A stretch of 64,000 nucleotides of DNA from Collinsella sp. (GTDB lineage: Bacteria; Actinomycetota; Coriobacteriia; Coriobacteriales; Coriobacteriaceae): NCBI GenBank assembly GCA_019414565.1, contig DXLU01000031.1, forward strand, positions 1-64,000, written 5' to 3'. Made by a program: the position numbers and the translations under genes. The notes under the pieces were generated by a model. The model was given only the letters and a program-made list of their open reading frames with translations. It searched no databases and was not told the origin of the DNA. Positions 8,947 to 16,753 of the stretch are shown piece after piece (positions within the stretch are counted from its first letter, which is position 1; every line of letters starts with the position of its first letter).

Positions 8947-9774
8947 ATGGCCTTTGCAGAAAAACTCATCGCCGTCCGCCGCGCCAACAACCTTACCCAA
9001 GAGCAGCTCGCCGCCAAGCTCTACGTCACGCGCCAAGCCGTGAGCCGTTGGGAGCGCGGCGAAGTCACCCCGGGCATCGACATGATGAAGCTCATTGCCG
9101 CTGTTACCGGAGAGCCGCTGTCGCACCTGCTCGAAATGCCCGAGCACTATTGTCAGAGCTGCGGCATGGTGCTCATGCCCGACGACTGCGGCACCGATGC
9201 CGCGGGCGCCACGACCGACCATTACTGCAAGTGGTGCTACGACCGCGGCAAGTACACCTACGACACCACAATGGAAGCAATGATCGAGGATTGTGCCCCG
9301 CGCCTGGCACAAAACACCGGCATGTCGCTCGATGAAGCCGTCTCGCTCATGGGCGCCGTGCTGCCGCAACTGGAGCGCTGGCGCTCCGTGCAAGAAAACG
9401 AGGAGCGCTACGGTGCCGAGGCGCGAGCGCGCTATGGCGACGAGGCGATCGACGCCGCAAACGAAGCACTGCTGGATATGGATCCCGAGACATGGAACGA
9501 CATGAAGGAACTTGAACGCGCTATTCTGGGCCAGCTCTCGATTGCCATGGGCGACGGCGATCCAAAGAGTAACGAAGCCCGCAAGCTTGTCGCAATGCAC
9601 CGCCGATGGATTGGCCTTAACTGGGGACACGAGCCCCAGGACGAAGCATACCTGGGCCTCGCCAATGGTTATCTTGCCGACCAGCGCTTTGTTGACTACT
9701 ACGACAAGCCCTGCGGCACCGGAGCCACGGCGTTTCTGGTACAGGCAATCGAGTCGTCGTTGACGCGTGCATAG
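8947..9774 (+). CDS. XRE-family regulator with zinc-ribbon and TipAS-like effector domains
   Basis: A 275-aa regulator. Residues 1-60 form an XRE helix-turn-helix (NNLTQEQLAAKLYVTRQAVS). Residues 72-105 are a zinc ribbon with YCQSCGMVL and YCKWCYDRG. The C-terminal 120 residues (LDMDPETWNDMKELER to FVDYYDKPCGTGAT) resemble the TipAS drug-recognition fold, an all-alpha domain normally fused to MerR regulators. The start has AAAGGAG 6 nt upstream. Swapping the MerR head of TipA for an XRE head plus zinc ribbon suggests a ligand-responsive repressor or activator. The ligand is unknown, and no efflux gene is adjacent. Confidence 0.82.
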   Translation: MAFAEKLIAVRRANNLTQEQLAAKLYVTRQAVSRWERGEVTPGIDMMKLIAAVTGEPLSHLLEMPEHYCQSCGMVLMPDDCGTDAAGATTDHYCKWCYDRGKYTYDTTMEAMIEDCAPRLAQNTGMSLDEAVSLMGAVLPQLERWRSVQENEERYGAEARARYGDEAIDAANEALLDMDPETWNDMKELERAILGQLSIAMGDGDPKSNEARKLVAMHRRWIGLNWGHEPQDEAYLGLANGYLADQRFVDYYDKPCGTGATAFLVQAIESSLTRA

Positions 9775-9825
9775 ACCGCGGCGGCTTTGGGTATTTCAAT
9801 CGAAACCTCAACCGATTGGAGGCCC

Positions 9826-10071
9826 ATGGCTACTGATCACGAGCTCGCACTCTACGTTATGACCGGCTGCCCGTATTGCATAAAGGTCAAGCGTTTCCTG
9901 GCCGATAACGGCGTGACCATCCCCGAGCGCAACATCTCGACCGATACCGAAGCCGAGCAGGCACTCATCGCCATCGGCGGAAAACGCCAGGTTCCCTGCC
10001 TGTTTATTGACGGCGCACCGCTCTACGAGTCGGGCGACATCATCGCGTGGATACAGAAGAACCTGCTCTAG
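9826..10071 (+). CDS. Glutaredoxin-like protein
   Basis: An 81-aa thioredoxin-fold protein with the dithiol site TGCPYC near the N terminus, the cis-proline segment RQVPCLFID and the glycine-containing SGDIIAWI, as in glutaredoxins and NrdH-like proteins. It probably reduces disulfides in the cytoplasm. The start at 9826 is preceded by TTGGAGG; a longer frame from 9787 has no ribosome binding site and adds non-homologous residues. A strong hairpin follows 53 nt after the stop. Confidence 0.9.
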   Translation: MATDHELALYVMTGCPYCIKVKRFLADNGVTIPERNISTDTEAEQALIAIGGKRQVPCLFIDGAPLYESGDIIAWIQKNLL

Positions 10072-10124
10072 TCCGCGCGCCGCGGTCGGCTCGCCCCGAC
10101 GTCCAAGCCCATACGACCCAAACA

Positions 10125-10179
10125 TGTACGCCAGCATCCAAAGTCGACATTTTTCGACATCTTTGGATGCTGGCGTACA
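10125..10179 (+). repeat. Long hairpin repeat, copy 1 (terminator-like)
   Basis: A 19-bp perfect stem (TGTACGCCAGCATCCAAAG and its complement) encloses a 17-nt loop made of TCGACAT twice. GCTTTTTGC follows, so it can act as a Rho-independent terminator for the glutaredoxin gene. An almost identical unit lies at 12037, where one stem base pair has changed on both sides (C-G to T-A), which is evidence that the structure itself is selected. Confidence 0.85.
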
Positions 10180-10400
10180 GCTTTTTGCATGGGCCCGACA
10201 CAGGTAGTCATTGGGCTTCAACGCACTCCATCGCTCTATTCCCGGCATCAGCCAAAAGGTGCTCTCGTCAAACCTAAAGGAAATGGATGCCGTGGGGCAT
10301 ACCGCTCCACGGTTACCTTTTTGTGCCTTCTTTTTTAAAAACGATCCAGGCTGCACACTACTGTCAGACACACCCGAATCAATTGGACAGGAGGCCAGCC

Positions 10401-11186
10401 ATGAATCAAGCCGAGCGTCGTGTTTGGCTTATCAACGCATTGCTCGATGAGCGACCGGATGGACGCGACGTTGCCGTTCCTGCCGGAGCCGACGAGCAGC
10501 GTGATTTGCTCAGAGCCCTTATGAACGTGCGGCCGCCCGAAGCGCTTACGACAGAAACCCTCGACGTCCAGGACGCCTACCTGCATCAGCGAATTGTTGA
10601 GCGCGGCGGAGCGACCGATGCCGGCACACTCCCCTACCGCAATCACGTTGCCGTCTGGCGCGGTGACATCACGCTGCTTAAAGCCGACGCCATCGCCAAC
10701 GCCGCCAACAGCCAAATGCTCGGCTGCTTTGTGCCGGGGCACCACTGCATCGACAACGCCATCCACACATACGCCGGCATGCAGCTACGTCTGACGTGCG
10801 CCAACCTCATGTGTAAGCAGGGGCATGAGGAACCGACCGCACGCGTTAAGGTCACGCCAGCGTTTAACCTGCCGAGCAGCCACATCTTTCACACCGTCGG
10901 CCCCATCGTGCCCAGCCATAAGCCCGGCCCGCGCGAAGAATTGCTACTACGCCGTTGCTACACCAGCTGTCTGGACGAAGCGACACGCCAAGGGCTCGAC
11001 ACGCTTGCATTCTGCTGCATCTCGACGGGCGTCTTTGGCTATCCCCAGCAAGCCGCCGCGCGCGTTGCCGTCGATACCGTTCGCCATCATCTAGACCATA
11101 ACGACTCCAACCTTAAGGTGATCTTCAATGTATTTCTCGCGTCTGACGAATCAATCTACCGTGAGCTTCTCCAAACAGATCGCTAA
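10401..11186 (+). CDS. Macrodomain protein, protein-ADP-ribose hydrolase (SirTM-linked type)
   Basis: A 261-aa protein. An N-terminal helical part (about 1-80) precedes a macrodomain recognisable from VWRGDITLLKADAIANAANSQM (seen as WRGDIT and DAIANAANS), the GCFVPGHHCIDNAIH loop and FCCISTGVFGYPQ, which contacts the diphosphate. Such zinc-associated macrodomains remove ADP-ribose added by class M sirtuins. The C/H-containing GCFVPGHHC segment fits the Zn-dependent subgroup. The start at 10401 has AGGAGG 7 nt upstream, better than the in-frame ATG at 10287. The gene overlaps the sirtuin by 59 nt, so the writer and eraser are coexpressed. Confidence 0.9.
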   Translation: MNQAERRVWLINALLDERPDGRDVAVPAGADEQRDLLRALMNVRPPEALTTETLDVQDAYLHQRIVERGGATDAGTLPYRNHVAVWRGDITLLKADAIANAANSQMLGCFVPGHHCIDNAIHTYAGMQLRLTCANLMCKQGHEEPTARVKVTPAFNLPSSHIFHTVGPIVPSHKPGPREELLLRRCYTSCLDEATRQGLDTLAFCCISTGVFGYPQQAAARVAVDTVRHHLDHNDSNLKVIFNVFLASDESIYRELLQTDR

Positions 11187-12012
11187 GCTCCAAGCCGCAC
11201 TCGCTGCATCCGACGCCGTGATAATCGGTGCCGGCGCGGGTCTTTCCACCGCGGCTGGCTACACCTATTCGGGCGAACGCTTCGAGAAGCTCTTTGGCGA
11301 CTTCGCTGCACGCTACGGCTTTGCTGACATGTACTCCGGCGGCTTCTACCCCTACGACTCGCTCGAGGAATACTGGGCATTTTGGAGCCGCTATATTGAG
11401 TGCAACCGATATGACCCCATACCCAAACCGGTCTATGAGCAGCTCCTGGACCTACTGCGCGACCGCGATTACTTTGTGCTGACCACAAACGTAGACCATT
11501 GCTTCCAGCGCGCCGGCTTTGATAAGCAGCGGCTCTTTTACACGCAGGGCGACTATGGTTTATTCCAGTGCAGTAAGCCCTGCTGTCAGGAAACTTGGGA
11601 CAACGAAGGACTTGTACATTGCATGGTCGGCGCCCAACAGGACCTGCGCATTCCGTCTGCACTTGTGCCCCGTTGTCCCCACTGTGGTTCCCCGCTTACG
11701 ATGAACCTGCGCGCCGACGATACGTTTGTGCAGGATAGGGGCTGGTATGCTGCGGCCGATCGCTACCAGGATTTCCTGCGCCGCCACAGCAATATGCGCA
11801 TTCTGTTCTTTGAGCTTGGCGTAGGCGGCAATACGCCCGTCATCATCAAGTACCCGTTTTGGCAGATGACCGCCAAAAACGAGCGCGCCACGTACGCATG
11901 TATCAATTTTGCCGAGGCAGTCGCTCCGGCAGAAATCGCCGATCGGAGCATCCTGATCGACGCCGACGCGGAACGTGTATTGGACGCACTTGCCGTCCAA
12001 GTCGTCGGATAA
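11128..12012 (+). CDS. Class M sirtuin (SirTM), NAD-dependent protein ADP-ribosyltransferase
   Basis: A 294-aa sirtuin of the macrodomain-linked class M. The Rossmann loop IGAGAGLSTAAGYTY, the TTNVD segment and a QGD in place of the usual catalytic His-Gly are all visible. The zinc-binding pairs are CC (in KPCCQ) and CPHC. The QGD substitution marks SirTMs, which ADP-ribosylate a lipoylated carrier rather than deacetylate. The start at 11128 is supported by AAGGTG 9 nt upstream; a GTG at 11161 is possible. The usual lipoate ligase and GcvH-like target genes are absent here, so its substrate may be encoded elsewhere. Three relatives lie at 44620-47138. Confidence 0.88.
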   Translation: MYFSRLTNQSTVSFSKQIAKLQAALAASDAVIIGAGAGLSTAAGYTYSGERFEKLFGDFAARYGFADMYSGGFYPYDSLEEYWAFWSRYIECNRYDPIPKPVYEQLLDLLRDRDYFVLTTNVDHCFQRAGFDKQRLFYTQGDYGLFQCSKPCCQETWDNEGLVHCMVGAQQDLRIPSALVPRCPHCGSPLTMNLRADDTFVQDRGWYAAADRYQDFLRRHSNMRILFFELGVGGNTPVIIKYPFWQMTAKNERATYACINFAEAVAPAEIADRSILIDADAERVLDALAVQVVG

Positions 12013-12036
12013 CGAGGGCGATACCGCCTTCAAACA

Positions 12037-12091
12037 TGTACGTCAGCATCCAAAGTCGACAATTTCCGACATCTTTGGATGCTGACGTACA
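12037..12091 (+). repeat. Long hairpin repeat, copy 2 (terminator-like)
   Basis: Same element as at 10125: a 19-bp stem, a 17-nt loop and a trailing GCTTTTTGC. The stem differs by a compensated pair (CGTCAGC with GCTGACG instead of CGCCAGC with GCTGGCG). It lies 24 nt after the sirtuin stop and probably ends that operon. With copy 1 it frames the macrodomain/sirtuin pair. Confidence 0.85.
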
Positions 12092-12136
12092 GCTTTTTGC
12101 AACATAGTCGTTTAAGAACGTCCCCAACGCCCACAT

Positions 12137-13096
12137 TTAGCCGCAAAAGCGGGCAGCGGGTGCAAGCGGCTGCTCGCGAAAGACGCGCTCGACAGCGGCG
12201 CGGTATTCGTCGACCTTTTTAGTCTTGCGTACGAGTTTGTGAACGGTCGCGGGATCGGCGAAGGCGCATTTGGCGTAGAACCACCACTCCTTCATGCGAA
12301 AGACCGCGTTGCCGCCAATCTCTTCCGCATAGGCCGCAAACAGCATGTCGTGGAAACGCTGCAGTTCAGCCGCCGTGGCAGCAGGACCGCCCTTAACCAT
12401 GCGAGCCAGAGCGGGGTTCGCGAGCAGACCACGCCCCAGCATCACATGGCGTGTCCCGGGATAGGCCTCCACCAGCGCATCCATATCCTCAAGATCAAAA
12501 ATGTCGCCGTTGTAGGCGACCGGAAACGACGCACGCTCCAGCGTCTCGCCATAGAACTCCTTGCGCGGCGAGCCCGTATAGCGGTCCTTTTGTACGCGCG
12601 GATGCACGATCAGTTCTGCCAGCGGCACGTGACAGTACAGGTCGAGCACGCGCCCGTATTCGTCGTCGCTCTCCAGCCCCAGCCTGGTTTTTACCGACAC
12701 CGGCAACGGCGAGCGTTCGCACACATCGCTCAAGAACACCTCGAGCTCGTCCAAGTTACGCAAAAAGCCCGATCCCTTGCCCTTGGCGACAACCGTACCC
12801 GAGGGGCAGCCAAGGTTGAGATTGACCTCGCGGTAGCCCATGTCGGCGAGCACTTGCGCCGCCCACACAAACTCGTCCGCGTTCTTGGACATCAGCTGGG
12901 GCACCACGTTAAGCCCCTGGTTATTGGCAGGGTCGGCCTCTTTAAACGCCTTGCCGCCGAAGCGGTTGCCTACCCGCGGCGGCGGCAAAAACGGCGTGTA
13001 ATAACAATCGAGCGCACCGAAGCACTCCGCATGCACGCGACGGAACACATGCCCGGTAATCCCCTCCATAGGGGCCAGCGATAAATACATCAACAT
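12137..13096 (-). CDS. tRNA-dihydrouridine synthase family protein
   Basis: A 319-aa FMN-dependent TIM-barrel enzyme that reduces uridines in tRNA. The start motif LSLAPMEGITGHVFR, the catalytic NLNLGCPSGTVVAKGKGSG (Cys in GCPS), the VKTRLG strand, LIVHPR and MLGRGLLANPAL are the standard Dus landmarks in the right order. Two in-frame ATGs (13096 and 13090) are possible; neither has a strong ribosome binding site. A REP-like palindrome lies 15 nt upstream. Which tRNA position is modified cannot be read from the sequence. Confidence 0.9.
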   Translation of the reverse strand: MLMYLSLAPMEGITGHVFRRVHAECFGALDCYYTPFLPPPRVGNRFGGKAFKEADPANNQGLNVVPQLMSKNADEFVWAAQVLADMGYREVNLNLGCPSGTVVAKGKGSGFLRNLDELEVFLSDVCERSPLPVSVKTRLGLESDDEYGRVLDLYCHVPLAELIVHPRVQKDRYTGSPRKEFYGETLERASFPVAYNGDIFDLEDMDALVEAYPGTRHVMLGRGLLANPALARMVKGGPAATAAELQRFHDMLFAAYAEEIGGNAVFRMKEWWFYAKCAFADPATVHKLVRKTKKVDEYRAAVERVFREQPLAPAARFCG

Positions 13097-13110
13097 CCAC
13101 TCTCAGATCA

Positions 13111-13141
13111 ATGTGACAAAGGGACTGTCCCTTTGTCACAT
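13111..13141. repeat. REP-like palindrome, copy 1
   Basis: A near-perfect palindrome: ATGTGACAAAGGGAC, then the core CTGTC, then the complementary arm. It is identical over its length to the copy at 15361 and matches those at 21594 and 25022 closely. It is intergenic, between divergent genes. Confidence 0.85.
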
Positions 13142-13225
13142 CCCATTCAAGCGGTTCAGGAACTCTTCGCAGGCGCGAGAACGCAGGCGATATTTTTTCC
13201 ACACCAGATACGATGCAACGGTGAA

Positions 13226-13252
13226 GGGGCAAAAGGACAGTCCCTTTGCCCC
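13226..13252. repeat. REP-like palindrome, GGGGCAAA variant
   Basis: GGGGCAAAAGGACAG and its complement share the AAAGGGACAGTCCCTTT core of the family, but the outer arms are GGGGC/GCCCC instead of TGTGAC/GTCACA. The arms changed together, so pairing was kept. Confidence 0.75.
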
Positions 13253-13306
13253 AAGTGCCGGCTACCGAACGCAAGCTAGTTGCCGTTCGCGAACGCCGCC
13301 CATATT

Positions 13307-13492
13307 TCGAGGTCTAATACTTTTCCCGAGAAGTGAACGGCTGTATTTGGACCCCCGAAGCATTGACATTTTTAGGCGTCAAAACCGCAGGATTTGACTG
13401 GCAAAACCGCAGGAAATTGCACACCAAAAGTGTCGATGCTTCGGGAGTCCGTTTTCACTCGTTCACTTCTCGGGAAAAGTATTGGACCTCGA
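13307..13492. mobile_element. MITE-like element with ~70-bp terminal inverted repeats
   Basis: The left arm (13307-13376) and the reverse complement of the right arm (13423-13492) agree over about 70 positions, including TCGAGGTC, AATACTTTTCCCGAGAAG and TCCCGAAGCAT. The centre contains CAAAACCGCAGG twice (13380 and 13402). No transposase frame is present, so it would be non-autonomous. Target-site duplications are not obvious. It could also be a large regulatory hairpin. Confidence 0.6.
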
Positions 13493-13506
13493 TTCCGCAG
13501 TCCCCG

Positions 13507-13537
13507 ATGTGACAAAGGGACAGTCCATTTGTCACAT
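13507..13537. repeat. REP-like palindrome, copy 2 (one mismatch)
   Basis: The same TGTGACAAAGGGACAG palindrome as at 13111, with an uncompensated change in the right arm (CCATTT for CCCTTT). It lies just right of the MITE-like element. Confidence 0.8.
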
Positions 13538-13629
13538 TCAGAATTGACCCCCCCCCCGCAATAGCTCATCGATGGCGGGATTCTCTATACTGGGTCACAT
13601 ATGACGGTATCGTGCCAAAGGAGAACGCC

Positions 13630-14157
13630 GTGACCACGTCGCAGATATCCCTGCTCGCGCTCATCTTGGTTGGGGGCATCGGCATCCTGCTTATCGGAGT
13701 GAGCGCGCTCATGAAAGCCGCCGCTCGCAAGAAAGCCAAGGCCTGTACCGCCGTGACCATGGGAACGGTCATCGACCATCGCTTTATGGGCGAAGGCAGG
13801 ATGTATCCCGTTTTGGAATACGCCGTCGACGGCACGCAATACCGCGCGAAAAAACAATTCCGTGGCATAAAGACCAAAAGCTTGTCGGGACTCCCCATCC
13901 GCACGCAAGCCACCGCCTACGAAGACGCCAAGGGCTGGCTGTACGTGCAGACAGGCCCCATCGCCCGCCTAGGCACCCTCGCGGAGCAGCTTTGGCCCCT
14001 CGGTAGCCAAATGACCGTGTACTACAACCCCAGCAACCCAGACAAAAGCTATGTCGAACGCCCCATCGTGGGCAACTTTGCCACACTGATGTTTAACATC
14101 GCAGGCTTCTTGCTCATCGCGATGAGCATCTTGCTCTATGTTCTTATCCAGCGCTAG
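13630..14157 (+). CDS. DUF3592-like membrane protein
   Basis: A 175-aa protein with two membrane helices flanking an extracytoplasmic domain: ISLLALILVGGIGILLIGVS at the N terminus and FNIAGFLLIAMSILLYVLI at the C terminus. The central part (TVIDHRFMGEGRMYPVLEYAVDG, seen as YPVLEYAVDG, and QMTVYYNPSNPDKSY) has the DUF3592 pattern ending in VYYNPxNP. The start is the GTG at 13630: AAAGGAG (13617-13623) lies 6 nt upstream and inside the longer frame that begins at 13612. Function is unknown. It may be cotranscribed with the next membrane gene, 63 nt downstream. Confidence 0.8.
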   Translation: MTTSQISLLALILVGGIGILLIGVSALMKAAARKKAKACTAVTMGTVIDHRFMGEGRMYPVLEYAVDGTQYRAKKQFRGIKTKSLSGLPIRTQATAYEDAKGWLYVQTGPIARLGTLAEQLWPLGSQMTVYYNPSNPDKSYVERPIVGNFATLMFNIAGFLLIAMSILLYVLIQR

Positions 14158-14220
14158 CTCAAACTGATGCGCCCCGCGCCCCATGCGCCGCAACGACCGT
14201 TACGACACCAAGGATCAGCC

Positions 14221-15354
14221 ATGGCAACACTTTCCGAACAAGAACGCAAGCGCATCCAGCGATATTGCATCTGCCCCAAGATTGCCGGTGCGGCGCTTGC
14301 CATGGCGTTCGTGCTGCCATTCTTGATCATTCCCTTCGAGATGATCGACGACATCGTCTTCCATCACGAAGGCTTCCAGGAGACAGGCATGATGGCCGCC
14401 CTGGTGCTCACCGCCATCGAGCTCATCATCTTCTGCTATTGCGCGCTCGCGCCGCGCTTTGGCATGCGCGGCAAGCAGTGGAAAGAAATGCAGCGCCGAC
14501 TCGCCGTCGAGCAGTCCGAGAAAGACCGCTCGGCACAAATCGCGGGCGTTATTGGCACGCAGGCCGCCGCGCGCCTGCTCAAGAACAGCGACAACGAGAC
14601 CGCGCGCAACCTGGGTGGCGCGGCAGAAGTCGCCGCTGCCGTAGGCGCCGTCGCCACCGCAGCGGACGTACTTATCGAAAGCTATGCCAACGCAAAGGCC
14701 ATGGCGGAAGCCCATGGCGTGCCTATCCCCCGTGCAAAAAAGTGGATTATCGCGCTTGTGGCGCTGCCCCTCGCAATCGTGTGCGGTGCCTATATCCCGC
14801 AGCTGGCACAGGGAAACATCGAGATGCAGGAGAATGCCGAGGCCGCGGCCGAGCAAATTGCCATCGCCCGCAAGACGCTAGGACCCGCATGCGAGTACGT
14901 GTCCGCCGATGACCCTTACGAGCGATATCAAGATTACGGCTATCACGTCCGCGGCTACCTTCACGACGGCGACTCCGATACCCAGAAGACCTATACGTAC
15001 CTGGATTTCGACAACAAGGGAACGCTCAAGGAAGTGAGTTACATAGCAGAGATCGACCCCGACGCGAGCCTTGAGGACAACCTCGCCCGCATCGAGCTCG
15101 ACTTGGACGAACTTTCCTCTGTCGTCCAAACCGTAGACGTCAAGACCATGAGTCCCGAGCTCCTAGCACCGCAAAAGCTCCCCGAAGAGTTTAGGCAGGC
15201 TTTTTTGAACGGTTCGCTCTACGAGAGAATCTCCATCAGGACGAGTGACAACCCCATCAAAACGTACTATTCGTTTGACACGGATCCCGAGGATGAATTT
15301 GACGAGTACACCCATCCAAGCATCCGTATCACGTTGGTGGGCAAAACGAGCTAG
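14221..15354 (+). CDS. Uncharacterised membrane protein
   Basis: A 377-aa protein I do not recognise. It has two helices near the N terminus (AGAALAMAFVLPFLIIPFEM and MMAALVLTAIELIIFCYCAL), an Ala-rich helical stretch (GGAAEVAAAVGAVATAAD), a third helix near residue 180 (WIIALVALPLAIVCGAY) and a soluble C-terminal domain with many acidic residues and a DGDSDTQKTYTYLDFD strand. The ATG at 14221 is preceded by AAGGATC; the longer frame from 14167 lacks a ribosome binding site. It follows the DUF3592 protein, which suggests a small envelope operon. Confidence 0.75.
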   Translation: MATLSEQERKRIQRYCICPKIAGAALAMAFVLPFLIIPFEMIDDIVFHHEGFQETGMMAALVLTAIELIIFCYCALAPRFGMRGKQWKEMQRRLAVEQSEKDRSAQIAGVIGTQAAARLLKNSDNETARNLGGAAEVAAAVGAVATAADVLIESYANAKAMAEAHGVPIPRAKKWIIALVALPLAIVCGAYIPQLAQGNIEMQENAEAAAEQIAIARKTLGPACEYVSADDPYERYQDYGYHVRGYLHDGDSDTQKTYTYLDFDNKGTLKEVSYIAEIDPDASLEDNLARIELDLDELSSVVQTVDVKTMSPELLAPQKLPEEFRQAFLNGSLYERISIRTSDNPIKTYYSFDTDPEDEFDEYTHPSIRITLVGKTS

Positions 15355-15360
15355 GCGCAA

Positions 15361-15391
15361 ATGTGACAAAGGGACTGTCCCTTTGTCACAT
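15361..15391. repeat. REP-like palindrome, copy 3
   Basis: A perfect copy of the ATGTGACAAAGGGAC-type palindrome, located 6 nt after a stop codon and immediately left of the terminator of the convergent MFS gene. Confidence 0.85.
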
Positions 15392-15397
15392 TCCATG

Positions 15398-15428
15398 AAA
15401 AAGGGCACCGGCGTTAGCCGATGCCCTA
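15398..15428 (-). terminator. Rho-independent terminator of the agmatine-type operon
   Basis: Read on the minus strand, GGGCATCGGCTAACGCCGGTGCCC is followed by TTTTTC. It lies 48 nt after the stop of the MFS gene. Confidence 0.85.
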
Positions 15429-15476
15429 AAGCTGCTGCAGATTAACTCCTACAGCGTATGACTAAGACGAATCGAA

Positions 15477-16742
15477 CTATTCGTCCCAAGAGAGGCTCTT
15501 ACCAGTCTTCTTTGCCAGCAGCAAGAACAGACCGATGATGACGTTGCATGCAATACAGAAGATGAAAACGCCCTGGAAGGAGCCGACAAGCTCGTATACC
15601 TTCATCATGACGGGCATGCCAAAGGCGCCGACGATATAGCCCACGGAGCAGATGAGCGCGAAGATGCGACCAAAGTCACGGGAGCCAAAGACGTCCATCA
15701 CCAAAACGGTCAGAGCGGTGCCGGCGATGACGTACATGACGTCGTTAACACCGGCAGCAAGAATGCTGAGCGTCGAGTTGCCGCTGCTCATCATGAGCAT
15801 GACAAAGGAGAGAATCGAGACGGCGAGCCAGCTCAGAATGGCCTTGGTGCTGCCAAACTTATCGCAAGTGGTACCGACGATCGGGTTGAGGAACAGGTCG
15901 AACAGCGATGCGGCGGAAACCATGAAGCCACCCACCATGGGGCTAAAGCCGACCTCGGCGGCATAGGTGGGGAACAGCTGGTTCATGCAGCAAGTAAGCT
16001 GAACGAGGCAGAGGAAGCCGATGCAGAAAAAGAATGCAGGCGACTTAATAGCGCGTGCGTAGCTAACGCCACGTGCACTATCCTCGGTCGTCTCCTCGGT
16101 CTCGGCGACCGTCTCGCCTTCGACATAGCCATAGGGCAGCATGCCCTTGTCCTGGGGCTTATAGCGGATAATCAGGATGGAAGCGGGAAGAATGAGCACG
16201 GCGGAGACGCCAGCGAGCACCAGATAACCAGTCCTCCAGCCAGCAGCCTCAATGACAGAGGTGATGACGGGACTCATGATGAGCATGTAAATCGAGTTCA
16301 CTGCCCAAGCAAGACCAATTGCCAGGCCGCCAGATTTTTTGAACCACTGGTCAATAACATCGGACATGGCGACGCCGGTAGTGAAGGCGAAGCAAACGCC
16401 AATCAAAGCACCAGCTGCGATGAACATCCAGACTTCGGTGTAGAAGGCCATGCCTGCGCCAGCGGCGAGCAGAATAAGCTCGACGACGGGGAGCCAAAAC
16501 TTGCCAACAACCTTGGGGATGAGTTTTCCGACAAACGGAAGAGCCGCTGCAAGACCAATGAGCGTTGCAGTGAAGTAATACGAGAAGATGGAGTAGTCAA
16601 ATCCGAACTCCTCGCACACGGGCGCGACGAAGGAGCCAGCGATTACGCTATAGGATCCGGTCGTACCGGCAGACATGAGGCCGAGCGCGATCACGAGAAC
16701 CCATGCGTAAACCTTGCTGCTCTTTAACTTTGCATTTTCCAT
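15477..16742 (-). CDS. MFS transporter, OFA-like, in agmatine-type operon
   Basis: A 421-aa major facilitator with about 12 helices (WVLVIALGLMSAGTTGSYS first; GVFIFCIACNVIIGLFLLLA last). It resembles the oxalate/formate antiporter (OFA) branch. The ATG at 16742 has AGGAGC 10 nt upstream; the longer frame from 16775 overlaps the carbamoyltransferase. It is the last gene after the deiminase and carbamoyltransferase. In known agmatine clusters an antiporter exchanges agmatine for putrescine, usually an APC-family protein. I infer a similar role for this MFS. A paralogue lies at 20184. Confidence 0.85.
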   Translation of the reverse strand: MENAKLKSSKVYAWVLVIALGLMSAGTTGSYSVIAGSFVAPVCEEFGFDYSIFSYYFTATLIGLAAALPFVGKLIPKVVGKFWLPVVELILLAAGAGMAFYTEVWMFIAAGALIGVCFAFTTGVAMSDVIDQWFKKSGGLAIGLAWAVNSIYMLIMSPVITSVIEAAGWRTGYLVLAGVSAVLILPASILIIRYKPQDKGMLPYGYVEGETVAETEETTEDSARGVSYARAIKSPAFFFCIGFLCLVQLTCCMNQLFPTYAAEVGFSPMVGGFMVSAASLFDLFLNPIVGTTCDKFGSTKAILSWLAVSILSFVMLMMSSGNSTLSILAAGVNDVMYVIAGTALTVLVMDVFGSRDFGRIFALICSVGYIVGAFGMPVMMKVYELVGSFQGVFIFCIACNVIIGLFLLLAKKTGKSLSWDE

Positions 16743-16753
16743 TGATACAGCTC

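Larger units (their letters stand above)
13097..13629. other. Gene-free stretch filled with palindromic repeats
   Basis: No coding region is supported between the dus gene and the DUF3592 gene. The stretch holds three REP-like palindromes (13111, 13226, 13507) and a 186-bp inverted-repeat element (13307-13492). A run of nine C residues lies near 13550. The small open frames here fall inside the repeats and have no ribosome binding sites. Confidence 0.7.
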
